Source: Psychrobacter sanguinis (GTDB taxonomy: Bacteria > Pseudomonadota > Gammaproteobacteria > Pseudomonadales > Moraxellaceae). Taken from it: a DNA stretch of 64,000 bases. Of this stretch, positions 63,537 to 64,000 are shown in pieces; within the stretch, counting starts at the first letter, position 1; each line of letters opens with the position of its first letter. Where the stretch lies: NCBI RefSeq assembly GCF_020736705.1, contig NZ_CP085990.1:2666001-2730000 (forward strand), given 5' to 3'. Below the pieces are notes generated by a model, which saw only the letters and a program-made list of their open reading frames with translations, did not search any database and was not told where the DNA came from. Both the position numbers and the translations under genes were made by a program.

Positions 63537-64000
63537 ATGCGACTGATTGAATTACGACTAAAAAATCTAAACTCTCTCAAGGGAGAATGGCACATTGACT
63601 TTAGTGATGATGCCTTTGTTAATGAAGGTATATTTGCCATTACCGGTCAAACGGGTGCTGGCAAGACCACTATTTTAGATGCCATTTGCCTAGCATTATA
63701 TGGCGAAACCCCGCGTATTAGTAATATCAGTAAGTCGACTAATGAAGTGATGACCCGTCAAACTGCCGACTGTTTTGCCGAAATAGTCATTGATATAGAT
63801 GGCTTTCACTATCGCTGTCATTGGAGCCAACGCCGTGCGCATGGTAAGGTTGATGGCAACTTACAAGATGCGACGCATGAAATCTCTCATGCCAACAGTC
63901 AGGGCTCGGTCAAGGCGGGCGAGATTATCGAACATAAGTCTTCATTGACGAAGAAAAAAATTATTGAATTGACCCGCATGGATTTTCAGCAGTTCACTCG
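63537..64000 (+). CDS. sbcC: Exonuclease subunit SbcC, N-terminal part (runs off the edge)
   Basis: Rad50-type ATPase partner of SbcD. From the ATG at 63537: MRLIELRLKNLNSLKGEWHID and the Walker A GQTGAGKTTILDAICLALYGETPR near residue 37, then TRQTADCFAEIVIDIDG. The conserved Q-loop-like MDFQQFT is the last visible part. The rest of the gene lies beyond 64000. It starts ~110 nt after sbcD, the standard order. Confidence 0.95.
   Translation, partial: MRLIELRLKNLNSLKGEWHIDFSDDAFVNEGIFAITGQTGAGKTTILDAICLALYGETPRISNISKSTNEVMTRQTADCFAEIVIDIDGFHYRCHWSQRRAHGKVDGNLQDATHEISHANSQGSVKAGEIIEHKSSLTKKKIIELTRMDFQQFT

Overview
The window looks like chromosomal DNA of a moderately AT-rich gammaproteobacterium, most likely Psychrobacter or a close Moraxellaceae relative. 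This is inferred from the style of the proteins (Gdh, Sbp, Cls, GST and the two-domain STAS protein) and from the gene mix. It was not tested by any database search. No rRNA, tRNA or CRISPR array was seen.

Layout. 1-8.4 kb: the 5' part of a DEAD-box RNA helicase with a long leader, a YghU-type glutathione transferase, an alpha/beta hydrolase, an MFS exporter, glutamate dehydrogenase, and an mgtC-lipoprotein pair. 8.6-12.7 kb: a compact operon holding a fused circularly permuted ATP-grasp/alpha-E protein, a transglutaminase-like protease and the Anbu proteasome-like subunit. 12.8-17.2 kb: arsenic resistance (arsH, arsC, arsB, divergent arsR with a palindromic operator) and a universal stress protein. 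17.4-23.1 kb: sulfate import (cysA, cysW, cysT and two tandem sbp paralogues), with each sbp carrying its own terminator. 23.6-28.1 kb: small exported proteins, a nuclease lipoprotein and a frameshifted WG-repeat protein.

28.1-40.7 kb is the main accessory region. It is a type I restriction-modification system whose hsdM-hsdS and hsdR parts are separated by about 5.7 kb. That insert carries a membrane protein, broken hsdS tails next to a palindromic repeat, an ADP-ribosyltransferase-like protein, an Abi_2/AbiD-type HEPN protein, several exported proteins, and copies of a conserved hairpin repeat. hsdR is translationally coupled to a YgjP-type metallopeptidase.

40.7-53.1 kb: lipoproteins, cardiolipin synthase, and a reductive sulfate assimilation set (sat, ferredoxin-type sulfite reductase, DUF934, cysH, cysG). 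This set is functionally matched to the sulfate importer 25 kb away. 53.2-59.3 kb is a decay zone. It holds an SDR/DsbA fusion remnant beside an HxlR regulator, a YafQ-type toxin killed by a nonsense codon, and an IS element that splits a readable gene with a 5-bp target duplication. 59.3-64 kb: a STAS-like protein, a methyltransferase, and sbcD-sbcC (sbcC runs off the right edge).

Many small ORFs begin with TTG or upstream ATG codons. Where a better ribosome binding site exists, the start was moved and this is stated in the entry.
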